Below, piece by piece: positions 54,720 through 64,000 of a stretch of 64,000 bases of DNA. Each line of letters starts with the position of its first letter. The first letter of the stretch is position 1. The notes under the pieces were generated by a model, which searched no databases, was not told the DNA's origin, and saw only the letters and a list, made by a program, of their open reading frames with translations. The DNA is from Erwinia psidii. GTDB taxonomy: Bacteria; Pseudomonadota; Gammaproteobacteria; Enterobacterales; Enterobacteriaceae. A program made the position numbers and the translations under genes. The stretch lies in NCBI RefSeq assembly GCF_003846135.1, contig NZ_RHHM01000008.1, positions 62,001 through 126,000 of the forward strand, written 5' to 3'.

Positions 54720-55765
54720 CTGCTACAGTCGTTTCTGCTGCCCACTCTGTACCTTAATAGCGCTTTTAGCCTGAACGGCATGCTGACGTGCAAACGCCAG
54801 GGGAATGTGCTCATTCAGCCTCTCATTCTCATCCGACCCGGCGGTCAGTGTTGCTACATTATTCGCCGACCAGGGCATTAGCCACCGCGACGTTACGCGC
54901 CCCGCGAAGATGTCCTGTGCGGTGAATGGCGAAGCCTTGTATAACACGTAAAAAGTTGCTTCGTTCCTGGCAAACAGCTGGTTAACGGAGGTGAGTGCAA
55001 TACGGCTTGTGAGCTGAGTTATCCTCATCGGTCAGTTGGCTGTAGCGACCCCTTGGGCAGATCGGCTGGCAGCTATCGCGGCCACGATGCTGTTGCCAAT
55101 AAGTGGCGGAACGCTTCCGGGATTGCTGCTCCAACTCAATCGTCAGACAGGAGTCACAGTGTCTTGCATCGATAACATCAGGTTCGACAATGGCTCCGGT
55201 TGGGCAGGTGGTGAGACAGGTTACAACGGCAACACGGCTTCTGTTGCGGTGTATTGACCGGCAATGGCAACGTTATCAGCAGTTCATCGGGAAAAACCAG
55301 CAACCGCTGTACGGTTGAGAACCAGAGAATGTTTTCCAGCCCAGCCTGGTCCGGCTTTCACCGTCCGCGACCTGCTCATCACCGGAAACAAACCGACAAA
55401 AGGGCGGTATTCTGCACTTTCACCTTTTAACCCGGTTCGCGGAGCACGTTAACAGGCTTTTTCAGGCAATTGCGCAATACTTTGTGATAATAACGGCCAG
55501 CATAGCTCAGTCGTGGATTTACAGGGTACTGGCAACGACCACGTTGGCAGGCAGATAATGCAGTACGTGTTTTACTCGCAGCGTGCCAGGTTGCGGTTAG
55601 TCGGGGCGAATGCGCATCGTGCCATCCACGCCATCTCGCCGTGATACTGTTTTCAAGCCATGCCAGCATGTACGGCTCTTCCAGACTCAAATCTGGTATC
55701 ACAACCTGGCTGCTGAACGCCAGGTTGCTGCCCCCACCGTTTACTATTTCGCACAAGTTGACAGC
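54720..55765 (-). pseudogene. queG: Decayed queG (epoxyqueuosine reductase)
   Basis: Pieces of QueG are found on the minus strand in different frames and in the right order. From the N-terminus these are SLEEPYMLAWLENS near 55690, YYHKVLRNCLKK near 55480, FPDELLITLPLPVNTP near 55290, and NQLFARNEATFYVL to SGQQKRL at 54723-54985. E. coli QueG has YHKLLRNRLKK, ELLVDIPLPVDQP, ELFAWSEEKFLKV and PKKQRL at these points. The iron-sulfur cysteine region is also disrupted. E. coli queG is likewise divergent from nnr. QueG performs the last step of queuosine synthesis, so the cell must lack queuosine or use another reductase such as QueH. Confidence 0.88.
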
Positions 55766-55782
55766 GATCGAGAGGATGCGAC

Positions 55783-57303
55783 ATGAATAACCTGAGCCAG
55801 CAAAATGATTCATCAGATTTACCCTATTCTGTGTGGCCTGCGGAGGGGATAGCGCAACTTGAGCGCGATGCGGCTGATGCCTTTGGTATCACGCTGTATG
55901 AGTTGATGAAGCGCGCCGGTGAGGCGGTATTCCGCCAGATTCAATCGCTGTGGCCGGACAAACGACATTGGCTGATCCTCTGTGGGCATGGCAACAATGG
56001 TGGGGATGGTTTTGTTGTCGCCCGGCTGGCGCAGGCCGCAGGAATAACGGTCACCGTGATTGCCTGTGAAGGCAGGAGATCGTTGCCTGAAGAAGCACAG
56101 CATGCATATGATGCCTGGCTGGCGGCGGGAGGCGTCATTCACCATCCTGCCATCAGCTGGCCAGAAAACGTAGAGGTTATTGTTGATGCGCTGTTAGGAA
56201 CAGGCCTGAAGAACGCTCCCGAAGAAACCTGTCAGACATTGATTGCACGCGCCAACGCGCATCCGGCAACCATTTTTGCCGTGGATATCCCTTCCGGGTT
56301 AGTTGCGGCTGACGGCACTGCACCCGGCAAAGTGATAGTTGCCGATCACACCCTGACATTTGTTGCTCTGAAACCCGGCTTACTCACTGGTAAAGCACGC
56401 GATTATGTCGGAAAACTGCACTATGACGGGTTGAATCTACACTGCTGGCTGAGCGAACAGACTGCACCGTTTGCCCGCTATGACACCACTTACCTTACCC
56501 ATTGGTTCCATCCACGCAGGCCGACATCGCACAAAGGTGATCATGGTAAGTTGGTGATTATTGGCGGCGATCATGGTACGGCCGGTGCCGTCCGTTTGGC
56601 GGGTGAAGCAGCGTTACGTGCAGGTGCAGGCCTTGTGCGAGTGCTCACTCACAAACATAATATTACCCCCCTGCTGACCGCCAGACCTGAATTGATGGTA
56701 GACGAACTGAGTATGCGCACGTTGGATGATGCGCTGGCGTGGGCTGATGTTATCGTCATTGGTCCGGGGCTTGGTCAGGAGGATTGGGGTAAAAATGCCC
56801 TGAAAAAGGTAGAAAATTCCCAGAAACCCATGCTTTGGGATGCTGATGCGCTCAACCTGCTGGCAATCAGCCCAGATAAACGTCAGAATCGAATCATTAC
56901 GCCGCATCCGGGCGAAGCGGCAAGGTTACTTAATATCAGTACGGATGAAGTTGAGAGTGACCGCTTACACTCTGCCCGGTGTTTGGTAAAGCGCTACGGT
57001 GGCGTTGTGGTATTAAAAGGTGCCGGGACGCTGATTGCCAGCGAGGCGGGACAGTTGGCGTTCGCCGATGTGGGTAATGCGGGCATGGCGACGGGGGGGA
57101 TGGGTGACCTTCTCTCCGGTATTATCGGCAGCCTGTTGGGCCAAAAACTCTCGCTGTATGATGCGGCCTGTGCCGGGAGTGTTGTCCACGGTGCCGCCGC
57201 GGAAGAGGCCTCAAAACGGACCGGTCAGCGAGGCATGCTAGCGAGCGACCTGTTTTCCGAACTGCATCTGTTTGTCAATCCTGAGATCCCGAATAGAAAA
57301 TAA
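55783..57303 (+). CDS. nnr: Bifunctional NAD(P)HX epimerase/dehydratase Nnr
   Basis: 506 aa. It repairs hydrated NADH and NADPH. The N-terminal epimerase domain has [18 protein letters not shown] and [14 protein letters not shown]. The C-terminal ADP-dependent dehydratase (ribokinase-like) has [44 protein letters not shown] and the nucleotide loop [18 protein letters not shown]. It starts at the edge of the decayed queG, which formerly shared the divergent promoter region. The stop overlaps the tsaE start by one base (TAATG). It is the first gene of the tsaE-amiB-mutL-miaA-hfq-hflX superoperon. Confidence 0.97.
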   Translation: MNNLSQQNDSSDLPYSVWPAEGIAQLERDAADAFGITLYELMKRAGEAVFRQIQSLWPDKRHWLILCGHGNNGGDGFVVARLAQAAGITVTVIACEGRRSLPEEAQHAYDAWLAAGGVIHHPAISWPENVEVIVDALLGTGLKNAPEETCQTLIARANAHPATIFAVDIPSGLVAADGTAPGKVIVADHTLTFVALKPGLLTGKARDYVGKLHYDGLNLHCWLSEQTAPFARYDTTYLTHWFHPRRPTSHKGDHGKLVIIGGDHGTAGAVRLAGEAALRAGAGLVRVLTHKHNITPLLTARPELMVDELSMRTLDDALAWADVIVIGPGLGQEDWGKNALKKVENSQKPMLWDADALNLLAISPDKRQNRIITPHPGEAARLLNISTDEVESDRLHSARCLVKRYGGVVVLKGAGTLIASEAGQLAFADVGNAGMATGGMGDLLSGIIGSLLGQKLSLYDAACAGSVVHGAAAEEASKRTGQRGMLASDLFSELHLFVNPEIPNRK

Positions 57304-57779
57304 TGAAGACCTGCGTAATTACATTGTCCGATGAGGCTGCCACCCTGGCTCTGGGGGCCAGCCTGGCACGCGTCAGCGTGAACGGCGTCACCCTCTATCT
57401 TTATGGCGATCTCGGTGCGGGGAAAACCACCTTCAGTCGTGGTTATCTACATGCGCTGGGGCATCAGGGAAACGTCAAAAGCCCGACCTATACGCTGGTC
57501 GAGCCTTATATTCTGCCTGAACATCGGGTATACCATTTCGATCTCTATCGCCTTGCCGACCCGGAAGAACTTGAGTTTATGGGCATTCGTGACTATTTCA
57601 CCGCTGACAGTATCTGCCTGATTGAATGGCCGCAGCAGGGCACGGGGATTCTGCCTACACCGGACATGGAACTGCATCTTCGTTATGATCGGCGGGCACG
57701 TCAGGCTGAGCTAAAAGCCTGCTCTGCGATTGGCGAGATGATGGTTAAGCAGGTGGCGATGGAAAAGGGTTGTGCATGA
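57303..57779 (+). CDS. tsaE: tRNA t6A synthesis ATPase TsaE
   Basis: 158 aa. It works with TsaB and TsaD in forming N6-threonylcarbamoyladenosine at position 37 of ANN-decoding tRNAs. The Walker A motif is [14 protein letters not shown], the switch-like block is [11 protein letters not shown], and the Walker B region is [25 protein letters not shown] is also conserved. It overlaps nnr by one base and amiB by four (ATGA), so translation is coupled. Confidence 0.97.
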   Translation: MKTCVITLSDEAATLALGASLARVSVNGVTLYLYGDLGAGKTTFSRGYLHALGHQGNVKSPTYTLVEPYILPEHRVYHFDLYRLADPEELEFMGIRDYFTADSICLIEWPQQGTGILPTPDMELHLRYDRRARQAELKACSAIGEMMVKQVAMEKGCA

Positions 57780-59446
57780 TGTTACGGGTGAAGTGTGGTT
57801 TTTTGGTGGTACTGTTACTGACGGCTTTTTCCAGCCTGGCGGCGAATCTGGCCGATATTCACGTGTCCAACGGTGATAACCAGGCCACCGTGACGTTTAG
57901 CTTCAACGGTCAGCCGGTTTACGGTTTTTTCCCGCTGCACAATCCCGATCGTGTGGTGCTGGACATCCGCCAAAGTGGCGTGGTGAAGGGGCTGCCTCTG
58001 AGCTTCAGTGGTGAGAACATCGTTAAGCGTATCCGCTCAAGTCAGCCAAAAGACAGCCAAAGTATTCGTCTGGTACTTGAGCTGACGCAGCCAGCCAAAA
58101 CCCGTGCGGTAACGCAACGCAAGGGCAATGATTATAACGTGGTATTCACTATCAGTGGGACGCATCCGGCGAAATCTTTATCGTCCTCTGCTGAAATCAG
58201 TTCGGTTTCCCGCCCGGCCGCTGCCGATCCGGCGGCCAATCCTTTTAAGGCGAATCCAGTCACCGCGGTGAGCAGTGATGCTTCTGTGATTGCGCCAGCC
58301 CGGACGGCCCGGTCGGCCAACGATGTGGTGATTGTGGCGATTGATGCCGGTCACGGTGGACAGGATCCCGGCGCAATTGGTGGCGGTGGCCTGAAAGAGA
58401 AAAATGTCACGATCGCGATTGCCCGCAAGCTGAAGGCGCTGCTGAACGCCGATCCCATGTTCAAAGGTGTCATGACGCGGGATGGTGACTACTTTATTTC
58501 GGTGATGGGCCGATCCGATGTGGCACGTAAGCAAAACGCCAATCTGCTGGTGTCGATCCATGCTGATTCGGCCCCCAGCCGCAGTGCATCCGGTGCATCG
58601 GTGTGGGTGTTGTCCAACCGGCGCGCCAACAGTGAAATGGCGGGCTGGCTTGAACAGCATGAAAAGCAGTCTGAGCTGCTGGGCGGAGCCGGTGACTTAC
58701 TGGCTAACAGCCAGGCGGATCCTTATCTCAGCCAGGCGGTGCTGGATTTACAATTTGGTCACTCCCAACGGGTTGGCTATGACGTTGCGGTGAAAGTCAT
58801 CGCCCAGCTTCAGCGCGTCGGCGCACTGCACAAACGTCGCCCGGAACATGCAAGTTTGGGCGTGTTGCGTTCGCCGGATATTCCTTCATTGCTGGTGGAA
58901 ACCGGTTTTATCAGTAATCCTTCGGAGGAGCGGCTGCTTGGCAGTAGCGCTTACCAGCAGAAGATTGCGGAGTCTATCTATAAAGGGCTTCGTAACTACT
59001 TCCTGGCGCATCCGCTGCAATCTGTCCCAAAGGAGGAAAACCGCCCGTTGCAGCCCGCAACGGTGGTTAATGTTCAGCCCAATCCAGCGACGGTAACGAC
59101 GCAATACTCAGGCGCGATAGTGCGCCATGTGGTAAAGCGGGGTGAAACCCTGTCAGGCATTGCCGCCCACTATGGTGTCAGTAGCGCGACGTTGCGAACG
59201 ATGAATTCACTAAAAAAAGATGTGGTTTGGGTGGGGCAACGGTTGAAAGTGCCAGCGGGAAGTGGCACATCAACGGGCAGTGCCGTGGCAGCAAAAAAGC
59301 CCGTCAGACATAAAGTCGTGCGTGGTGATTCGCTGACGGCGATTGCGGCACGTTATGGCATCAGCCCGAAGGCGATCCAGCAGGCAAATAGCATGAAGTC
59401 GCAAAATGTGATGCTGGGCCAGACGTTGATTATTCCGACATCGTGA
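57776..59446 (+). CDS. amiB: N-acetylmuramoyl-L-alanine amidase AmiB
   Basis: 556 aa from ATG 57776 (overlaps the tsaE stop). This periplasmic zinc amidase splits septal peptidoglycan for daughter cell separation and is activated by EnvC. A signal peptide ([19 protein letters not shown]) precedes the AMIN domain (residues 24-125), a linker, and the Amidase_3 domain ([43 protein letters not shown]). Two LysM repeats end the protein ([36 protein letters not shown]). E. coli AmiB is about 445 aa with one or no clear LysM, so this form is longer. Confidence 0.96.
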   Translation: MMLRVKCGFLVVLLLTAFSSLAANLADIHVSNGDNQATVTFSFNGQPVYGFFPLHNPDRVVLDIRQSGVVKGLPLSFSGENIVKRIRSSQPKDSQSIRLVLELTQPAKTRAVTQRKGNDYNVVFTISGTHPAKSLSSSAEISSVSRPAAADPAANPFKANPVTAVSSDASVIAPARTARSANDVVIVAIDAGHGGQDPGAIGGGGLKEKNVTIAIARKLKALLNADPMFKGVMTRDGDYFISVMGRSDVARKQNANLLVSIHADSAPSRSASGASVWVLSNRRANSEMAGWLEQHEKQSELLGGAGDLLANSQADPYLSQAVLDLQFGHSQRVGYDVAVKVIAQLQRVGALHKRRPEHASLGVLRSPDIPSLLVETGFISNPSEERLLGSSAYQQKIAESIYKGLRNYFLAHPLQSVPKEENRPLQPATVVNVQPNPATVTTQYSGAIVRHVVKRGETLSGIAAHYGVSSATLRTMNSLKKDVVWVGQRLKVPAGSGTSTGSAVAAKKPVRHKVVRGDSLTAIAARYGISPKAIQQANSMKSQNVMLGQTLIIPTS

Positions 59447-59528
59447 CCACAGAACGGATAAATGTCCCTTATTTCGTCGCGATTGTCGTCACCCGTGCCG
59501 CTTGTATAAACAGCAAGGAGCCTCATTT

Positions 59529-61421
59529 ATGCCAATTCAGGTGTTACCCCCCCAGCTGGCTAACCAGATAGCTGCAGGCGAAGTGGTGGAGCGTCCCGCA
59601 TCGGTGGTGAAAGAGCTGGTAGAAAACAGCCTGGACGCTGGGGCGACGCGGATTGATATTGAGATCGAAAAAGGCGGAGCAAAACTGATCCGTATTCGTG
59701 ACAACGGCTGCGGCATTCGTAAAGAAGAGCTGGCCATGGCGCTGGCCCGTCATGCCACCAGTAAAATCGCCACTCTCGACGATTTGGAAGCCATTATGAG
59801 CCTCGGTTTTCGGGGAGAAGCGCTGGCCAGTATCAGTTCGGTATCACGTCTGATGCTGACCTCACGCACGGCGGAGCAAACCGAAGCCTGGCAGGCTTAT
59901 GCCGAAGGACGAAATATGGAGGTCAGCATCAAACCGGCTGCTCACCCGCCAGGCAGTACGCTGGAGGTTCTGGACCTGTTTTATAACACGCCCGCCCGCC
60001 GCAAATTTATGCGTACCGAAAAAACCGAGTTTACTCATATTGATGAAATCATTCGTCGTATCGCGCTGGCACGCTTTGATGTGGCTTTTTCGCTCAGTCA
60101 TAACGGTAAGCTGGTGCGACAATATCGTGCCGTAACTGAAAACAGTCAGCGTGAGCGGCGTCTGGGTGCCATTTGCGGCACGGCTTTTCTTAATCATGCG
60201 CTGGCAATTGAATGGCAGCATGGTGACCTGAGCCTGAGTGGCTGGGTAGTCGACCCGGCCGGATCCCGTAACGTGACGGATTTGCAATATTGCTATGTTA
60301 ATGGACGCATGATGCGCGACCGCCTGATTAATCATGCCATCCGCCAGGCCTATCAGGACAAGTTGACTGAGGAAAATCAGGCGGCGTACGTGCTTTATCT
60401 GCAAATTGATCCCCATCAGGTGGATGTTAACGTGCATCCTGCCAAGCACGAAGTGCGTTTCCATCAATCCCGGCTGGTGCATGACTTCATTTATCAGGGC
60501 GTAAGCAGCGCACTTCAGCAAACCGGATCTGAAATGCTGCCCACGATTGAGGAGCCGGTCGCGCGCTGGCAGCCTGAAAACCGTCAGGCAGCAGGCAGTA
60601 ACCATTTTTCTTCCCCGCCTTCAGCGAAATCACCCGTGGCGAGAGAGAGTACCCCCGCCAGCTGGCAGGCGAAGACCTCCACAGGCGAAAATGTCCCGCA
60701 GAAGGGATGGCAGCATCAGACGCCTGCTTATCAGAAGCGTGAAGGCATCGCTTACCAAAAATTGTTACACACTCCGCCGTTGTCGGATCGGACAACGGCG
60801 CAGACTGCCGCTGAAAAAAATCATTCAGCGTTGTCAGATACGGGGCAGGCTCCGTTAAGCGGTCACAGCCAGAGCTTTGGTCGGGTACTGACGGTACTGC
60901 ATGAAAATTATGCGGTGGTCGAGGTGAAAGATCGTCTGGCGTTGATCTCGCTGGTGGTAGCGCAGCGCTGGCTGAAGGAAGCACAGCTGGAACCGGGTAA
61001 AGAGGGGCTGAAACCTCAGCCGCTGCTGATCCCGGTGCGCATCAGGATGGAAACCTCTGAACGTGACGCGGTTGAACGTTATGCGACGCTACTGCTTCAG
61101 ATGGGGATTGAGCTTTTACCTGATGGCCAGCATGTCACGCTGCGTGCCGTGCCTTTACCATTACGCCAACAAAATTTACAAAACTTGATTCCAGACCTGT
61201 TAGGCTATCTCGCCCAACAGCATAATGTGTCGGCAACCCAGGTGGCGCAATGGTTGGCGCGCTATTCGGTGACTGAGCAGACATGTTGGAATCACTCGCA
61301 GGCGATAGCGTTGCTGGCTGAAGTTGAGAGACTCTGCCCGCAGCTGATTACCTCGCCGCCTCCCGGATTATTGCAGTCTCTTGATATTGAACAGGCGATG
61401 AGTGCCCTGAAGCATGAGTGA
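59529..61421 (+). CDS. mutL: DNA mismatch repair protein MutL
   Basis: 630 aa from ATG 59529 (AAGGAG upstream). This GHKL ATPase links MutS to MutH and UvrD. ATPase motifs are [29 protein letters not shown] and [15 protein letters not shown]. The motif near residue 300 is [16 protein letters not shown] Pro/Ser-rich linker of about 130 residues precedes the C-terminal dimer domain ([18 protein letters not shown]). It has no endonuclease motif, as expected for a MutH-using species. It overlaps miaA by 8 bases. Confidence 0.98.
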   Translation: MPIQVLPPQLANQIAAGEVVERPASVVKELVENSLDAGATRIDIEIEKGGAKLIRIRDNGCGIRKEELAMALARHATSKIATLDDLEAIMSLGFRGEALASISSVSRLMLTSRTAEQTEAWQAYAEGRNMEVSIKPAAHPPGSTLEVLDLFYNTPARRKFMRTEKTEFTHIDEIIRRIALARFDVAFSLSHNGKLVRQYRAVTENSQRERRLGAICGTAFLNHALAIEWQHGDLSLSGWVVDPAGSRNVTDLQYCYVNGRMMRDRLINHAIRQAYQDKLTEENQAAYVLYLQIDPHQVDVNVHPAKHEVRFHQSRLVHDFIYQGVSSALQQTGSEMLPTIEEPVARWQPENRQAAGSNHFSSPPSAKSPVARESTPASWQAKTSTGENVPQKGWQHQTPAYQKREGIAYQKLLHTPPLSDRTTAQTAAEKNHSALSDTGQAPLSGHSQSFGRVLTVLHENYAVVEVKDRLALISLVVAQRWLKEAQLEPGKEGLKPQPLLIPVRIRMETSERDAVERYATLLLQMGIELLPDGQHVTLRAVPLPLRQQNLQNLIPDLLGYLAQQHNVSATQVAQWLARYSVTEQTCWNHSQAIALLAEVERLCPQLITSPPPGLLQSLDIEQAMSALKHE

Positions 61422-62364
61422 AATGTGTAAGGCTGGCCGGCCCAGGGCTATATTTTTGATGGGGCCAACGGCTTCCGGGAAGACGGCACTGGCGATAGCT
61501 TTACGTCAAAGGCTGCCGGTCGAGTTGATCAGTGTTGATTCAGCCCTGATTTATCGGGGGATGGATATTGGCACCGCCAAACCATCGGCCCAGGAACGTC
61601 GGCTTGCGCCGCATCGGTTGCTGGATATCCGCGATCCCGCGGAGGCCTACTCTGTTGCAGAATTTCGCCGGGATGCGTTGGCTGAAATGGCACAAATCAC
61701 CCGAAGCGGGCGGGTTCCGCTGCTTGTTGGCGGCACGATGCTCTACTACAAGGCGTTACTGGATGGATTGTCGCCGTTGCCCCCGGCCGATCCGCAGGTA
61801 CGCCAGCGTATTGAGCAGATGGCGACAGAACAAGGCTGGGATGCCCTTCATCGTCAGTTGTGTGTTATCGATCCTGTTGCTGGAAATCGTATTCATCCGA
61901 ATGATCCCCAGCGGCTCTCGCGAGCACTGGAAGTTTTTTTTATTTCGGGTAAAACTTTAACGGAACTGACTAAAACAGCGGGTGAAACGCTACCCTATGA
62001 TGTGGTTCAGTTTGCGATTGCACCTTCGGCGCGTGAACTTATTCACCAACGTATTGCGTTGCGTTTTCAGCAGATGTTAGCGTGCGGATTTGAAGCAGAG
62101 GCCCGGATGCTGTATGCCCGGGGTGATTTGCACACGGACATGCCCTCCGTTCGTTGCGTCGGTTACCGCCAGATGTGGTCATATCTGGCGGGTGAAATTG
62201 ATTACGATGAGATGGTTTATCGGGGAATTTGTGCCACCCGGCAACTGGCTAAGCGTCAGATGACATGGCTTCGTGGCTGGGATGACGTTCACTGGCTGGA
62301 TAGTGAACATCATGATGCCGCGCTGACCACTGTGTTACAGGTTCTTAGTGCGAAGCCTGGGTGA
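61414..62364 (+). CDS. miaA: tRNA dimethylallyltransferase MiaA
   Basis: 316 aa. It adds the isopentenyl group to A37 of tRNAs reading UNN codons. The P-loop is [36 protein letters not shown] holds the catalytic Asp, and [19 protein letters not shown] and [11 protein letters not shown] are conserved. The start overlaps mutL. The hfq promoters in E. coli lie in the 3' half of miaA. There is a 100-base gap before hfq here with no clear terminator. Confidence 0.98.
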   Translation: MSEMCKAGRPRAIFLMGPTASGKTALAIALRQRLPVELISVDSALIYRGMDIGTAKPSAQERRLAPHRLLDIRDPAEAYSVAEFRRDALAEMAQITRSGRVPLLVGGTMLYYKALLDGLSPLPPADPQVRQRIEQMATEQGWDALHRQLCVIDPVAGNRIHPNDPQRLSRALEVFFISGKTLTELTKTAGETLPYDVVQFAIAPSARELIHQRIALRFQQMLACGFEAEARMLYARGDLHTDMPSVRCVGYRQMWSYLAGEIDYDEMVYRGICATRQLAKRQMTWLRGWDDVHWLDSEHHDAALTTVLQVLSAKPG

Positions 62365-62452
62365 TTGTGTACAATTGATACGTTATAGTGCGCGAATTTT
62401 TAGGCAGTATTTCAGGGCAAAGGCCCTCAGGTAGTAAACAACAAACATATAA

Positions 62453-62776
<324 letters not shown>

Positions 62777-62788
62777 GTACTGTTTTTT

Positions 62789-62825
62789 CAGGACGGGTCA
62801 TACTGAGTTTCATCCTCCCGTCCTG
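62789..62825 (+). terminator. Hairpin between hfq and hflX
   Basis: CAGGACGGG (62789-62797) and CCCGTCCTG (62817-62825) form a perfect 9-bp stem with a 19-base loop, followed by ATTATCTT. It may be a partial terminator that favours hfq over hflX. Confidence 0.6.
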
Positions 62826-62975
62826 ATTATCTTCCGTTCGTCCGGTCTGGCCCATCACCATCAAGGTGGGTGAGACCATGCTCTCAATACGTTATTTAAT
62901 ACGCATTTGACTCTGATTTTTACACGGTGTGGCCATCGCGCAGCAGTTGCAACAAGGTTCTGAGAGGTTACAAGT

Positions 62976-64000
62976 TTGTTTGACCGTTATGATGCTGGTG
63001 AACAGGCCGTACTGGTGCATATCTATTTTTCCCAGGAAAAAGATACCGAAGATCTACAGGAATTTGAAAGCCTGGTATCTTCTGCGGGCGTTAACGCGCT
63101 GTGTGTGGTAACAGGCAGTCGCAAGGCGCCACATCCCAAATATTTTGTTGGCGAAGGAAAGGCGGTTGAGATTGCTGAAGCGGTGAAAGCCAGCGGTGCA
63201 TCTGTCGTACTCTTCGATCATTCCCTAAGTCCTGCCCAGGAGCGCAATCTGGAAGCGTTGTGCCAGTGCCGTGTCATCGACCGTACTGGTTTAATCCTGG
63301 ACATTTTTGCCCAGCGTGCGCGGACCCATGAAGGTAAATTGCAGGTGGAACTGGCTCAGCTTCGCCATCTTGCCACGCGCCTGGTTCGCGGTTGGACGCA
63401 CCTTGAACGCCAGAAAGGGGGGATTGGTCTTCGTGGACCGGGGGAAACTCAGCTGGAAACCGATCGCCGCTTACTGCGTAACCGAATCACCCTGATCCTC
63501 TCACGTCTTGAACGCGTGGAGAAGCAGCGCGAGCAGGGCAGGCAGGCCCGTAATAAAGCGGATGTACCCACCATTTCGCTGGTCGGCTACACCAATGCGG
63601 GTAAATCAACCCTGTTTAACTGTCTGACATCGGCAGACGTGTATGCTGCCGATCAGCTGTTCGCTACGCTGGACCCGACGCTTCGTCGGCTGGATGTAGC
63701 TGATGTGGGTGAGGTGGTACTGGCTGATACGGTGGGTTTTATCCGTCATCTGCCGCATGATCTGGTCGCCGCTTTTAAAGCGACCTTACAGGAAACCCGT
63801 CAGGCAACGCTACTGCTGCATGTGATTGATGCGGCGGATTTGCGCATTAACGAGAACATCGCGGCGGTGGAAGATGTACTGACAGAGATCGAGTCTGATG
63901 AAATCCCCACCCTGCACGTGATGAATAAAATCGACATGCTGGAGGACTTTGTTCCAAGGATTGATCGTAACGAAGAGAATTTGCCTGTTCGCGTATGGCT
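62976..64000 (+). CDS. hflX: GTPase HflX (5' part, runs off the window)
   Basis: The first 341 residues are present. The start is TTG 62976 with GAGAGG upstream, matching the E. coli HflX start at [17 protein letters not shown]. HflX splits stalled or heat-damaged 70S ribosomes. The N-terminal domain has [20 protein letters not shown] and the glycine-rich linker [20 protein letters not shown]. The GTPase has G1 ([12 protein letters not shown]), the switch region [10 protein letters not shown]3 ([17 protein letters not shown]) and G4 (NKID). The C-terminus, beyond VWL at base 64000, is outside. Confidence 0.97.
   Translation, partial: MFDRYDAGEQAVLVHIYFSQEKDTEDLQEFESLVSSAGVNALCVVTGSRKAPHPKYFVGEGKAVEIAEAVKASGASVVLFDHSLSPAQERNLEALCQCRVIDRTGLILDIFAQRARTHEGKLQVELAQLRHLATRLVRGWTHLERQKGGIGLRGPGETQLETDRRLLRNRITLILSRLERVEKQREQGRQARNKADVPTISLVGYTNAGKSTLFNCLTSADVYAADQLFATLDPTLRRLDVADVGEVVLADTVGFIRHLPHDLVAAFKATLQETRQATLLLHVIDAADLRINENIAAVEDVLTEIESDEIPTLHVMNKIDMLEDFVPRIDRNEENLPVRVW

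Overview
The window reads as a chromosome segment of a gamma-proteobacterium of the order Enterobacterales, probably an Erwinia/Pantoea-like member. The core gene order is the one known around 94 min in E. coli: tRNA-Phe, yjdC, dsbD, dcuA, aspA, fxsA, groSL, yjeI, epmB, efp, ecnAB, blc, frdABCD, epmA, mscM, psd, rsgA, orn, tRNA-Gly, queG, nnr, tsaE, amiB, mutL, miaA, hfq, hflX. Compared with E. coli, cutA (between dcuA and dsbD), yjeH, sugE and ampC are missing and queG is broken. The genus is an inference from gene content only.

Region 1 (1-13,936) is the integrase end of an integrated element at the 3' end of tRNA-Phe. A tyrosine recombinase lies next to the tRNA, and beside it is a MobH/TraI_2-type relaxase homologue whose HD-site residues look lost. 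Further left are an RHH/HTH-like regulator, a TraF_2 outer-membrane barrel protein with a lipoprotein, a DUF1281-like protein and an N6-methylase-like protein. This is the layout expected of an SPI-7/PFGI-1 type ICE, and pheU is a known site for such elements. Within it are a small phage-derived operon (LysR HTH-only protein, Ead-like protein, conserved phage protein, methyltransferase), a DUF4225 gene with a convergent small membrane protein, a decayed umuC 3' end, and several unrecognised AT-rich genes. The left end lies outside the window.

Region 2 (13,937-36,894) is conserved core. It holds the anaerobic C4-dicarboxylate set (AspA makes fumarate, DcuA exchanges dicarboxylates, FrdABCD respires fumarate), the chaperonin operon with a sigma-32 promoter, the EF-P modification set (efp, epmA, epmB), the entericidin pair, envelope functions (DsbD, MscM, Psd, Blc) and rsgA/orn. 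A 144-bp MITE-like element with TTA target duplication sits between fxsA and groSL.

Region 3 (36,895-54,307) is an AT-rich 17.4-kb accessory island lying exactly between two identical tRNA-Gly(GCC) genes. A divergent winged-helix regulator is followed by six tightly spaced genes: major pilin, chaperone, usher, tip adhesin, TpsB/FhaC-type transporter and a 2953-residue TpsA/FhaB-type exoprotein. One apparent operon therefore encodes a chaperone-usher pilus and a two-partner secretion system. The gene set is that of the Bordetella fha/fim locus (fhaB-fimA-fimB-fimC-fimD-fhaC) in a permuted order. The exoprotein lacks a VENN/CDI toxin end and no immunity gene follows.

Region 4 (54,384-64,000) returns to core. 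A cluster of DnaA boxes around an IHF-like site occupies the place of E. coli datA. The decayed queG follows, then the nnr-tsaE-amiB-mutL-miaA-hfq-hflX superoperon, with hflX running off the right edge.
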